Shown piece by piece: positions 1 to 7,833 of a stretch of 64,000 bases of DNA; within the stretch, counting starts at the first letter, position 1, and each line of letters begins with the position of its first letter. The notes below the pieces were generated by a model. That model was not told the DNA's origin. It saw nothing but the letters and a program-made list of their open reading frames with translations, and ran no database searches. The DNA is taken from NCBI GenBank assembly GCA_023429995.1, contig JAEZCE010000077.1, positions 31,001-95,000 of the forward strand, read 5' to 3'. Made by a program: the position numbers and the translations under genes. The DNA comes from Bacillota bacterium. GTDB lineage: Bacteria > Bacillota > UBA4882 > UBA8346.

Positions 1-1
1 C

Positions 2-1009
2 GAAGACACCATCAAAGCTAGAGATGCTGGCAGAATTTTAGAATATAGTCTTATGATACCTTGCAACTGCAACCTCGATTGCAAATATTGTTTTACTGAC
101 CATGAGAAAGAAAAAGAAAACGTCGGCCGCAGACAAACAGCTTTTGAAGATATTCAGGATTTTATTCTTCAGGGAGTGGCCCTTGGACTGGAGGAGGTTC
201 AGATCGTGGGCAGTGGGGAACCAACAATGTATCCCCATTTTTGGGAACTTCTTGAGTTTATCAAAAAAGAAGTGGGTTATGTAACCGTTTTTACAAACAG
301 TCTGAATAATTCAATAGAATTGTCAAAACAACTGGCTGAAATGCGTGTCAATATCGTCACCAAACTCAATGGCATGCAGCCTGAGACCAATGATTTTTTA
401 ACCGGCATAGCAAGCAGTTATTCGATCTTACGAAAGGCGATAGACAATTTCATAGAGGCGGGCTACACGAAAAACGGGCTAAAACTTGCGATCCATACTG
501 CTTTATGCAAACAAAATTATGACGAAATTCCTGAGTTCTGGAGATTCTGTCGCGATAGAAATATAATACCCTATGTGCAAAACCTTGTCCCACCCTTGAA
601 TAAGAATAATAAGTATTATCAGGCTTTGTTTGTGGATTCAAAAAAGGTTGGTGACCTGTATAAGCGGATTCTAGAGATCGACCAAAAGGAATACGGCTTT
701 ACATGGACCATTACCCCCCCAGTGATTGCCTCCAATTGCCAGAAATCCCGTAATGGCGTTGGTATTAATACCTACGGCGATGTTTGTTTTTGTGCCTATT
801 CGAACATTACTCATGGAAACCTATTCGAGGAGCGTCTCAAAGTAATTCTTCAAAAGGAGAGTGTGCAGAAAGTCCGTCATGTCAGAGAGCTATCAACAGG
901 AAAGTGCGGAAAGTGTAATCATCCTTTCTGCCAGGGTGGTTGCCGGGCGATCGCCAATATTACTACCGGTGATATTTTAGGCGACGATACTTTTTGTTGG
1001 TTAAGTTAA
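2..1009 (+). CDS. Radical SAM/SPASM domain protein (5' end outside window)
   Basis: The reading frame is open to the left edge. The first in-window ATG lies only a few residues before the iron-sulfur motif, so the true start is upstream and this entry is partial (335 residues visible). The radical SAM cluster motif CxxxCxxC is Cys23, Cys27 and Cys30 of the visible part (CNLDCKYC). A GSGEP segment typical of the SAM-binding region follows. The C-terminus has a SPASM-type set of cysteines (SNC, VCFC, GKCGKC, FCQGGC) that would hold auxiliary 4Fe-4S clusters. Such enzymes usually modify peptides or small molecules by radical chemistry; the substrate cannot be told from sequence. It is followed at 98 bases by a saccharopine-dehydrogenase-like gene, so a role in the same amino-acid pathway is an inference. 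Confidence 0.85.
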   Translation, partial: EDTIKARDAGRILEYSLMIPCNCNLDCKYCFTDHEKEKENVGRRQTAFEDIQDFILQGVALGLEEVQIVGSGEPTMYPHFWELLEFIKKEVGYVTVFTNSLNNSIELSKQLAEMRVNIVTKLNGMQPETNDFLTGIASSYSILRKAIDNFIEAGYTKNGLKLAIHTALCKQNYDEIPEFWRFCRDRNIIPYVQNLVPPLNKNNKYYQALFVDSKKVGDLYKRILEIDQKEYGFTWTITPPVIASNCQKSRNGVGINTYGDVCFCAYSNITHGNLFEERLKVILQKESVQKVRHVRELSTGKCGKCNHPFCQGGCRAIANITTGDILGDDTFCWLS

Positions 1010-1107
1010 AATATTCTTGAATCGATTCCCGCTAGTTTTCAAGGTTAAGCCGGTTGATTTGACGATTATTGTTTCAGGAGAAATTGGTTCTCCAGGGAGG
1101 TAACTCA

Positions 1108-2241
1108 ATGCAGCATGTATTTGTTTTCGGAGCAGGTCAAATCGGCACGCTGATTGGTTGGATGCTTAATGAATGCTCCGATTATGAGGTATGCCTAGTT
1201 GATACCGATCCAAATGCTGAAAACCGCATAAGACAGCTATTTGGCAATAGATCCATTCCGGTTCTTCAAATGGATGCGGAAAACTCGGAGCAGCTTGCTC
1301 AGTTGATACAGCGATACAATACGTCAGCTGTGGTATCGGCGTTGCCTTACTATCACAATGTGGTTGTTGCCAGAGTTGCTAGAGAATGTAATGTTCATTA
1401 CTTTGATTTGACTGAGGACACCTCTGTAACCACGGCGATAAAGGAGATTGCCAAGGGATCCAGGAATGCGTTTGTACCGCAATGTGGCTTAGCTCCGGGT
1501 TTTATCAATATAGTGGCGAAAGCAATCATTGAAAAATTCCAATCCCCGCAGAATGTAAAACTACGTGTAGGCGCGTTACCGCAATATCCCAGCAACCAGT
1601 TAAAATACGCACTGACATGGTCCACCGATGGGTTGATTAATGAATATGGTAATCTATGCCCTTGTATTAGTGATGGGAAGCTAATGGAAGTTCAACCCCT
1701 TGAGGGTTTGGAGGAAATAGAAATTGACGGCACTTTGTACGAAGCGTTTAACACATCGGGTGGTTTGGGTTCCATGGTTGATACTTATAAGGGTAGAATT
1801 AAGTATTTGGATTATAAGACAATTAGGTATCCAGGCCATTGCATGAAGATGCGCTTGTTAATGAATGAATTGAACCTAAACAGCGATCGGCCTACGCTGA
1901 AACGGCTTTTGGAAAATGCCTTGCCTAAAACCATCCAGGATGTTGTCGTTGTTTTCGTATCGGTATGTGGATTGCAAAATGGATCGCTGCGTGAGGAGAA
2001 TTATGTTAACCGGTTTTATCCGCAGGAGATTGCTGGTCGGTTATGGTCAGCCATTCAGATAACTACTTCTGCTGGAGTTTGTGGAGTAGTGGATCATGTG
2101 CTAATGTCAACTAAACCCTATTCTGGCTTTGTGGCTCAAGAGGACTTCCAGCTTCGAGATATTCTCAAAGGTCGATTCGGCAAGTTTTTCAACTGCCAAG
2201 GCGACTATTCAGTATCGCCACCAATGGCAAAATTGAATTGA
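1108..2241 (+). CDS. Saccharopine dehydrogenase-like NAD(P)-dependent oxidoreductase
   Basis: The 377-residue protein opens with a Rossmann dinucleotide site, GAGQIG at residues 8-13, followed by VDTDP, the acidic end of strand 2. A dehydrogenase C-terminal domain follows. Overall layout matches the LYS9/saccharopine dehydrogenase family, whose members form or cleave saccharopine, giving aminoadipate semialdehyde, or act in carboxynorspermidine synthesis. The start was placed at ATG 1108 because GGGAGG lies 7-8 bases upstream; an in-frame TTG at 1069 has no comparable site. The nearby ALDH7-type aminoadipate semialdehyde dehydrogenase supports a lysine/aminoadipate role, but family members are diverse and the exact substrate is open. 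Confidence 0.8.
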   Translation: MQHVFVFGAGQIGTLIGWMLNECSDYEVCLVDTDPNAENRIRQLFGNRSIPVLQMDAENSEQLAQLIQRYNTSAVVSALPYYHNVVVARVARECNVHYFDLTEDTSVTTAIKEIAKGSRNAFVPQCGLAPGFINIVAKAIIEKFQSPQNVKLRVGALPQYPSNQLKYALTWSTDGLINEYGNLCPCISDGKLMEVQPLEGLEEIEIDGTLYEAFNTSGGLGSMVDTYKGRIKYLDYKTIRYPGHCMKMRLLMNELNLNSDRPTLKRLLENALPKTIQDVVVVFVSVCGLQNGSLREENYVNRFYPQEIAGRLWSAIQITTSAGVCGVVDHVLMSTKPYSGFVAQEDFQLRDILKGRFGKFFNCQGDYSVSPPMAKLN

Positions 2242-2575
2242 GGTCGGCAAAAATTTGAATTTCACCAAAGTGCTGCTTTTTTTTTTTTTTTTTGATACGG
2301 CTTGCATCTGTGGGCGGGATCTGGGGAATTGGAGACAGGTAACCGGCTATCGACTATGTTGCGAGGGGCATGATTTTAGATACAATAAGTTTGAGATAAG
2401 GATACGTCTCTACGATGAATGGCGGGATATTTTGAAGAAAGACAATCTTATAGCGAATTTTTACGGTGACTGAAATTTTGCTATGATATCTTAAAAGTGT
2501 ACGCCGTATAATAAAATGGACTACAAACAGATGATTATTGTGGCTAGAAAAAGATAATGCTGAGGTGTGATACTG
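2242..2575 (+). other. Intergenic region with a 17-T homopolymer
   Basis: This stretch between the dehydrogenase and the LysE gene holds an uninterrupted run of 17 T at 2277-2293. A -10-like TATAAT lies at about 2505, upstream of the LysE gene, without a convincing -35. An ORF crosses the T run at 2255-2473 but has low-complexity composition, no ribosome binding site and no recognisable family. I looked for a lysine riboswitch here and did not recognise one. Confidence 0.5.
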
Positions 2576-3241
2576 GTGCCTTTTTCGTTGAGTGAAATCT
2601 ATTCGTTTGTTGGCATTGTCGTTTTGCTGGTAATGTTTCCCGGACCGAATACGGTCTTGGTCATGCAATCGGTATGTACCAAGGGCCGCAAGGCCGGGTT
2701 TTGTAACGTCCTGGGGGTCGTTACCGCAGTTTATTTCAATGCTCTATTATCCGGCCTGGGCCTGTCGCTTATTGTCCTGAAATCGGCGGAGGTTTATAAC
2801 CTGCTTAAACTGCTGGGAGGGGGCTATATCGTTTATCTGGGCTTGATCAGCCTGGTGGAAGCTTACCGCTTGCATCGTCTTGACCCGAAGGTATACTTTG
2901 GACCCCGGAGCAGGGAGCACGATGCTAATCACCCATCCCCTAAGAATAGCCTGGCCTGTTACTCCCAAGGCCTTTTAAGCGGTATTCTCAATCCCAAGTC
3001 GGCTATTTTCTTTCTGGCGTTTTTTCCCCAGTTCATACATAGACAGGGCAATATCATGATCTCATCTCTGATCCTGACCGTAATTTACTCGTTGGTTTCG
3101 GTCGCATGGTACAGCTTGCTTGTACTGTTTATCGGGAGCATGCATCAATTTATCATGGCCCAGGGTGTACAGAAATGGTTGAAGACCGTAACCGGTACAA
3201 TTCTGATTGGTATGGGTATCAAGATAGTAGCGCAAAAATAA
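2567..3241 (+). CDS. LysE/RhtB family amino-acid exporter
   Basis: This membrane protein of about 222 residues has the hallmark N-terminal segment of the LysE/RhtB family: a first hydrophobic helix ending in MFPGPNTVLVM, then a basic KGRKAGF loop and further hydrophobic segments. The second half carries the family-typical LLSGILNPKSAIFFLAFFPQFI. Such proteins export basic or neutral amino acids. GTG at 2567 sits too close to the GAGG at 2562-2565; GTG at 2576, about 10 bases from it, is the better start. Its position between a saccharopine-dehydrogenase-like gene and an aminoadipate semialdehyde dehydrogenase gene suggests lysine or a related amino acid as substrate (inference). Confidence 0.88.
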   Translation: MILVPFSLSEIYSFVGIVVLLVMFPGPNTVLVMQSVCTKGRKAGFCNVLGVVTAVYFNALLSGLGLSLIVLKSAEVYNLLKLLGGGYIVYLGLISLVEAYRLHRLDPKVYFGPRSREHDANHPSPKNSLACYSQGLLSGILNPKSAIFFLAFFPQFIHRQGNIMISSLILTVIYSLVSVAWYSLLVLFIGSMHQFIMAQGVQKWLKTVTGTILIGMGIKIVAQK

Positions 3242-3300
3242 TATGTGCTAGGATAAAATACCTTGAAAACAAGCCCAAGATTTACTATGGGGTGCCTTGA

Positions 3301-4842
3301 ATGAAAGTGGATATGTCTTTTTTGAAAGATTTAGGTATCAGCGAAAAAAATGCCGGCGCTTACTGCGGAGAATGGCTATATAGCCAGGATGCTCCTCTGA
3401 TGGATGTTGTCACACCGATTACCGGCGAATTCATCGCATCGGTGTACCAGGCTATGCCGGAAGAATACGAAAAAGTTGTGGTCCAAACCCAAAAGGCATT
3501 TAAGTCATGGAGAAGTATTCCTGCGCCGAAAAGAGGAGAAATTGTCAGGCTTATTGGCAATGAGCTCCGCAAATACAAACATTTGCTGGGTAAGCTCGTC
3601 ACACTGGAAATGGGTAAAATTTTACCTGAAGGTGAAGGCGAAGTCCAAGAGATGATTGATATCGCCGATTTCGCAGTGGGATTATCGCGCCAGCTTTATG
3701 GCTTAACCATTGCCAGCGAGCGTGAACAGCACCGTTTGTATGAACAATGGCATCCGTTGGGATCTGTTGGTGTAATAACTGCGTTTAATTTTCCTGTTGC
3801 GGTTTGGTCATGGAATGCTTTGATTGCTGCCGTTTGCGGTGACGTGGTGATTTGGAAACCTTCCAGCGACACACCGTTAACTGCCATTGCAGTTCAAAAA
3901 ATTGTCGATGGGGTCGTAAAAAGCCAGGGACTGCCGAATGGCATTTTTAATTTACTGGTTGGTCCTGGTACCATTGTGGGACAGAAGATGCTTGAAGATA
4001 AAAAGATTCCCCTTGTAAGCTTTACCGGCAGCATCCTCATGGGACAGAGGGTTGCAGAGTACGTGGCGCGCCGTTTTGGTAAATCTCTGCTTGAATTGGG
4101 CGGTAATAACGCCATAATTATCAGTGAGCATGCCAATCTGGAAATGGTCATGCGTGCAGTATTATTTTGCGCAGTGGGAACTGCCGGGCAGAGATGTACA
4201 ACTGCCAGACGTTTGATAATCCATGAATCCGTTTACAAAATACTCGCTAATAAACTAATTAGTGCTTACAAACAGGTTAAAATCGGTAACCCCATGGATT
4301 CCGGGATAATTATGGGCCCAATGGTAAACAGGGAGGCAGTTGCTAATATGATGGACGCATTGAAAAGATTGAAAGAGGAAGGTGGTAGAGTTCTGTACGG
4401 CGGAGAATTGCTGGATGGCGAGGAATTCGAAAGCGGATGTTATGTTACTCCCTGTATCGCCGAGGCAAAAAGTCATTATAAAGTCGTGCAGAATGAAACC
4501 TTTGCACCGATTTTATATTTAATAAAGTATAAAGATTTGGATGAAGCTATTGAAATTCAAAACGGTGTTCCTCAGGGATTGTCCTCTGCCATATTCTCTA
4601 CTAATATGATGGAAGTAGAGCGGTTTCTGGGGCCGGAAGGATCGGATTGCGGTATTGCCAACGCAAATATTGGGACTTCGGGTGCGGAAATCGGCGGGGC
4701 TTTTGGTGGAGAAAAGGAAACAGGCGGGGGGCGTGAATCCGGATCTGATGCCTGGAAGGCATACATGAGAAGGCAAACAGTGACTATCAATTGGGGGACA
4801 AATTTGCCCTTGGCACAGGGAATTAAATTTGGAGATTTTTAA
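3301..4842 (+). CDS. ALDH7-type aminoadipate-semialdehyde / piperideine-6-carboxylate dehydrogenase
   Basis: The 513-residue aldehyde dehydrogenase closely follows the ALDH7A1 (antiquitin) layout through its whole length. Diagnostic stretches include EMGKILPEGEGEVQEM, EQWHPLGSVGVITAFNFPVAV, SLLELGGNNAI with catalytic Glu265, and GTAGQRCTTARR with nucleophile Cys299. The C-terminal GSDCGIAN, SGAEIGGAFGGEKETGGGRESGSD and PLAQGIKF segments are also typical. ALDH7 enzymes oxidise alpha-aminoadipate semialdehyde to aminoadipate with NAD(P) in lysine degradation; related bacterial enzymes act on piperideine-6-carboxylate. No catalytic residue is missing. It starts 59 bases after the LysE gene and is probably co-transcribed with it. 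Together with the upstream saccharopine-dehydrogenase-like gene it forms two consecutive steps of the saccharopine pathway. Confidence 0.9.
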   Translation: MKVDMSFLKDLGISEKNAGAYCGEWLYSQDAPLMDVVTPITGEFIASVYQAMPEEYEKVVVQTQKAFKSWRSIPAPKRGEIVRLIGNELRKYKHLLGKLVTLEMGKILPEGEGEVQEMIDIADFAVGLSRQLYGLTIASEREQHRLYEQWHPLGSVGVITAFNFPVAVWSWNALIAAVCGDVVIWKPSSDTPLTAIAVQKIVDGVVKSQGLPNGIFNLLVGPGTIVGQKMLEDKKIPLVSFTGSILMGQRVAEYVARRFGKSLLELGGNNAIIISEHANLEMVMRAVLFCAVGTAGQRCTTARRLIIHESVYKILANKLISAYKQVKIGNPMDSGIIMGPMVNREAVANMMDALKRLKEEGGRVLYGGELLDGEEFESGCYVTPCIAEAKSHYKVVQNETFAPILYLIKYKDLDEAIEIQNGVPQGLSSAIFSTNMMEVERFLGPEGSDCGIANANIGTSGAEIGGAFGGEKETGGGRESGSDAWKAYMRRQTVTINWGTNLPLAQGIKFGDF

Positions 4843-5091
4843 CCAAATGGGAACGGTACAGGATGATGGATTTTTCCCTATTAATGGGGATGTGCTGTTC
4901 TTATACCCCTGGGTGGGGGCTTTAGAGATAATTTTAATAGGGATGCTACATTAAATGAATTATACCATCTGGGGATAGCTTTAACTCAACTGATATAGAG
5001 GGGGCCATTAATATTGTTTGCAATGCAGCCTAGAAACATTGGAAAATGCTGGGCGAGATGCAAAGAGTGTTGATTTCATCTTACGGTCCAA
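4843..5091. other. Intergenic region, no gene seen
   Basis: No credible ORF with a ribosome binding site is present. A short CCCC-tgggt-GGGG hairpin near 4905-4920 could help end transcription of the dehydrogenase gene, but it lacks a T-tract. The segment grades into the relic described next. Confidence 0.4.
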
Positions 5092-5574
5092 TGTAGTAAC
5101 CGATTCCGGTCCAAGGTAGTCGTCATTGGATCCAGATCTATCGGTGAACGAATCGTCCTTATAAGAAAACAATTTGATATGAATCAAGGTCTTGTTTCAA
5201 AATTTGAAAAGAATAAACGTGAGCCTTCAAAGGGGTTTCTTAATGCCATGATGCTGCGGTTTGGGGCTAATCCGGAATGGCTAATGACCGGTGAAGGGGA
5301 AATGTTTATTACGTCGGAGGAGTATATCGCCAGAGGGATGGAACTCCTGGGCCCTGCTTCAATGAGCCGGGGGTTTGCCAATGTTTTAAAAGAGTCCCGG
5401 TTTACGGAGTTTCAATCTTTCCTGGATGCGGACAAGTTTGATCCGGAACGCGGAGAGGATGAACCAGGTGAATTCCCAACAGGCGGCCTGGGTATGGCGC
5501 GAAGGAGACGGCAGAATCCGCAGGGCCGGTTCGTCAAGGGATATTTGAAGAAAGGTGAACGGTTGGCGGGATGA
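5092..5574 (+). pseudogene. Decayed XRE-family repressor with a hole in its helix-turn-helix
   Basis: From ATG 5179 the frame encodes GLVSKFEKNKREPSKGFL and then PEWLMTGEGEMF, which is the second half of a Cro/C1-type DNA-binding domain plus the linker typical of phage-type repressors. Reading the same frame upstream gives SIGERIVLIRKQFDMNQ, which is helix 1 of the same domain, joined directly to GLVSKFEK. The usual dozen or so residues of helix 2 and the turn are missing, and no ATG, GTG or TTG start exists between the stop at 5071 and 5179. The most direct reading is an in-frame deletion plus loss of the start, so the gene is probably dead. The C-terminal part ends in a basic RRRRQNPQGRFVKGYLKKG tail. 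Confidence 0.7.
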
Positions 5575-5601
5575 GTTTTATGCTTTTCCCACCCCAGATG
5601 C

Positions 5602-6234
5602 TCAACCCTTTATTTTCGCCAAAAAGGGTTTGGTTTTGTTAATGACGGGGTCCATGACCATGCCGGTGCACAGGATGGAAATCACGGTGCCAATACCGAT
5701 TTTGCCGCCAAATACGATCCCTAGGATGCCTAAAAGGGCATCAAAAATGATTTTGGCCGTTTTATATTTTAGTTTGCTGTGCTGATAAATGATAGCCACG
5801 ATCGCCTCGAGAGGTCCCAGCCCAAAATCCACCGCAACGTAAATGCCCAGTCCCACTCCCATCAGCAAGGTTCCTACTGCGGATACCGCAATTTTATAAG
5901 GAAATGCCAAAGAAACCAGGTTCAAAGGGCCTATCACGGCGGAGGCCAGGTTGACATAGAGGCCCAGCATAAAAGTGCAAAGGACCGTACCTACACTGAT
6001 ATGTTTTCGGGCCAGGATCAAAAGCGCCAATAGAAAGACTGCATTGGCAAGGATGTTCGCGTTACCCTGCGAGATATGGATCAAATTGTGGAGGCCATCT
6101 GCAAAAGTCCCCATCGGGGAAGAGCCAAGCTCCACCGAATACAAAAGAGCCAGCCCGATACCATTGATGAAAAGTCCGAAACTAATCACCAGAATTCGAA
6201 TAATGAAACGTTTGATTTGTTCCTGTGATTTCAA
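5602..6234 (-). CDS. YczE/YitT-like multi-pass membrane protein
   Basis: The protein has about five hydrophobic segments and the family-type repeats LLYSVELGSSPMGTFADGLHNLI and IYVAVDFGLGPLEAIVAIIYQ, as in the Bacillus YczE-like membrane proteins, whose biochemical role is not established. The frame opens at ATG 6348, but I place the start at TTG 6234. An AGGGGA site lies just upstream of that TTG, the 38 extra N-terminal residues look unlike the family, and the extra stretch carries a copy of an operator-like sequence also found at the divergent LacI gene. The last codons overlap an AACCCTTT/AAAGGGTT hairpin (5604-5630) that can act as a terminator for the opposite strand. It is divergent from the LacI-family regulator and is probably controlled by it. 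Confidence 0.78.
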   Translation of the reverse strand: MKSQEQIKRFIIRILVISFGLFINGIGLALLYSVELGSSPMGTFADGLHNLIHISQGNANILANAVFLLALLILARKHISVGTVLCTFMLGLYVNLASAVIGPLNLVSLAFPYKIAVSAVGTLLMGVGLGIYVAVDFGLGPLEAIVAIIYQHSKLKYKTAKIIFDALLGILGIVFGGKIGIGTVISILCTGMVMDPVINKTKPFLAKIKG

Positions 6235-6270
6235 AGTAGGTCCCCTCGCTGTTATGATCATTCCATATGA

Positions 6271-6294
6271 AATTAAGTTTATCGTTTTATCCAA
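6271..6294 (-). promoter_or_regulatory. Operator-like site, copy in the yczE-like leader
   Basis: On the minus strand this reads TTGGATAAAACGATAAACTT followed by AATT. It matches the plus-strand site at 6481-6503 at nearly every position. A CG at the centre of an AT-rich partial palindrome is common in LacI-family operators. The regulator at 6587 is the obvious candidate ligand. Confidence 0.5.
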
Positions 6295-6360
6295 CCGTTC
6301 GATTGAAACGGCCCCTGTTTTTTCTTGCGATAAAACCTCATTGGACATTCGCTTTTTATC

Positions 6361-6398
6361 TCAATAAGCATTTTATCAGGGGGATTTGTATTAGTCAA
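6361..6398 (-). promoter_or_regulatory. Promoter for the yczE-like gene
   Basis: On the minus strand a -35 TTGACT (6398-6393) is followed after 17 bases by a -10 TAAAAT (6375-6370). A third operator-like sequence, TGATAAAATGCTTATTGA, overlaps the -10 box. Transcription would start near 6363, leaving a leader of about 130 bases before the TTG start at 6234. Confidence 0.6.
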
Positions 6399-6434
6399 CC
6401 ATAAAACATTAATTTCCATATCATTTGCTGTTTG

Positions 6435-6469
6435 ATGGATTGACTAACACACAATCTGTAGTGTATACT
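6435..6469 (+). promoter_or_regulatory. Promoter for the LacI-family regulator gene
   Basis: A -35 TTGACT (6440-6445) and a -10 TATACT (6464-6469) are separated by 18 bases. The -35 lies inside ATGGATTGACTAA (6435-6447), which is a near-perfect mirror image of TTAGTCAACCAT at 6391-6402 covering the opposite promoter's -35. Confidence 0.65.
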
Positions 6470-6480
6470 TTATTTAATAA

Positions 6481-6503
6481 TTGATAAAACGTTAAACTAA
6501 TTT
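6481..6503 (+). promoter_or_regulatory. Operator-like site just after the lacI-type promoter
   Basis: The sequence TTGATAAAACGTTAAACTAA (continuing TTT) starts a few bases downstream of the expected transcription start. It is repeated in the leader of the divergent gene. Its position would allow autorepression by the LacI-family protein. Confidence 0.5.
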
Positions 6504-6586
6504 AAGTTGATTTCTCATTTTGAAATATTGGCCAGTTGCTTTCAAGTTTCAGCGTAATCCAGATCGATATATGAAGGTGGAGTGTC

Positions 6587-7597
6587 ATGGGCGCGACAAT
6601 CAAAGACGTCGCCAAAAAGGCGGGCGTTTCCCCGACAACGGTTTCTCTGGTTTTTAACAACCGGGAATCAAGAGTTTCCGAAGCTACCAGGGAACGGGTA
6701 ATGGCTGTTGCCAGAGAGCTAAATTATTATCCGAATCATTTTGCAGCCAGTCTAGTCACAAAGAAGTCACATATTATCGGCGTGGTTTCCGATTCGGTCA
6801 ATATCTTTTCCGCCCAGGTAATCGCCGGTATTGTCAAACAAGCGAAGCAGGAAGGGTATCAAGTTGTTCAGGTCAGCGCCTCCCAGGAAAGTGAAGATGA
6901 CATCGAATATCTCAATATCTTTTTGAACCAGGGAATCGATGGCGTAATTTTCCCCCATTCCTCCATTGGCAATCTGAAAAATTTGAAAAGCGGATTTCAA
7001 TCGGTAATCTGTTCGGGTATTCCGGCGATTGCCATGGACGTCGAAATTGACGGCGCCACTTCCTGTGCGGATGCATGTGACCACGTGTACGGCGGATATT
7101 TGGCAACCCGCCATCTGATCGATTACGGGCACCACAAGATCGGCGCTATATCCGGCCCGAAAGACTATGTCAGTTCCGTAAAACGTTTGGACGGGTACCG
7201 TAAGGCGTTGGAGGAGGCGGGAATTCCTTTCGACCCTTCGCTGGTTTACACCGGCAACTACAAACTGGAAAGCGGTCAAGACGCTCTGCCGTATCTTCTG
7301 GGCAAAGGGGTAACCGCGATTTTCGCATTTAACGATATGATAGCTCTCGGCCTTTATAAAGCTATTCGCAACTACCGGATGTCCATTCCGAAAGATATCT
7401 CCGTCATCGGATATGACGATATCTTCATTTCCGATGTTTTGGAGGTTCCGCTTACCACAGTCCATATTCCCATTGAGGATATCGGGAGACGCGCGGCGCA
7501 GGAACTTATCGCGCTGATTGAGAATAAGCAGCCGGTCGCGGAACTGAAAAAGATTGAACCCGTCCTGATGGTACGCGCCAGTACCATGAGAATTTAG
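6587..7597 (+). CDS. LacI family transcriptional regulator
   Basis: The 336-residue protein begins with a LacI helix-turn-helix and hinge (TIKDVAKKAGVSPTTVSLVFNN, residues 4-25, then YYPNHFAASL) and continues into the periplasmic-binding-like effector domain. Typical stretches are IIGVVSDSVNIF, GVIFPHS, YGHHKIGAISGP, AIFAFNDMIALGLYKAIR and VIGYDDIFISDVLEVPLTTV. A GGTGGAG ribosome site precedes ATG 6587. It is divergent from the yczE-like gene and upstream of an ECF transporter and uridine phosphorylase, so a nucleoside or pentose is a reasonable effector guess, but nothing in the binding pocket proves it. Confidence 0.92.
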   Translation: MGATIKDVAKKAGVSPTTVSLVFNNRESRVSEATRERVMAVARELNYYPNHFAASLVTKKSHIIGVVSDSVNIFSAQVIAGIVKQAKQEGYQVVQVSASQESEDDIEYLNIFLNQGIDGVIFPHSSIGNLKNLKSGFQSVICSGIPAIAMDVEIDGATSCADACDHVYGGYLATRHLIDYGHHKIGAISGPKDYVSSVKRLDGYRKALEEAGIPFDPSLVYTGNYKLESGQDALPYLLGKGVTAIFAFNDMIALGLYKAIRNYRMSIPKDISVIGYDDIFISDVLEVPLTTVHIPIEDIGRRAAQELIALIENKQPVAELKKIEPVLMVRASTMRI

Positions 7598-7833
7598 CTG
7601 TCCCGCGTATTTTCTAAGATAACAGAATCGAAACCCGTTTCCGGAAAGAAAACGGGGGAAAGCCCCTTCCTGGAGTTGAAAGAAACAGGGGCCATTCTAT
7701 GCTGGGGAGGTGTTGCCGGCCCAAAAAGCAGACCTAAAACCAAGTTGTTACGGCTTCGGCTTTACTTTGATGTTGTAACGCTGGTCTAGCAACAAAAACA
7801 TCAATCGGAAACACAAAAAGGGAGGGTATTTAA
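7598..7833 (+). promoter_or_regulatory. Possible structured leader before the ECF transporter genes
   Basis: The 236-base gap holds overlapping hairpins. CCCGTTT (7634-7640) pairs with AAACGGG (7650-7656). GGGG within the second arm can instead pair with CCCC at 7663-7666. GCCCCT (7662-7667) can pair with AGGGGC at 7690-7695. The pairings exclude one another, as in attenuators. No known riboswitch class was recognised and no T-tract follows. Confidence 0.35.

Noticed and set aside
2255..2473. 72-codon ORF crossing the T run
   Set aside because: Low-complexity Phe stretch from the homopolymer, no ribosome site, no family likeness.
2300..2560. Possible lysine riboswitch before the LysE gene
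   Set aside because: None of the conserved L-box core segments could be found in the leader.
6767..7465. 232-codon ORF antisense to the LacI gene
   Set aside because: Shadow frame of a clear regulator gene; no ribosome site or recognisable protein.
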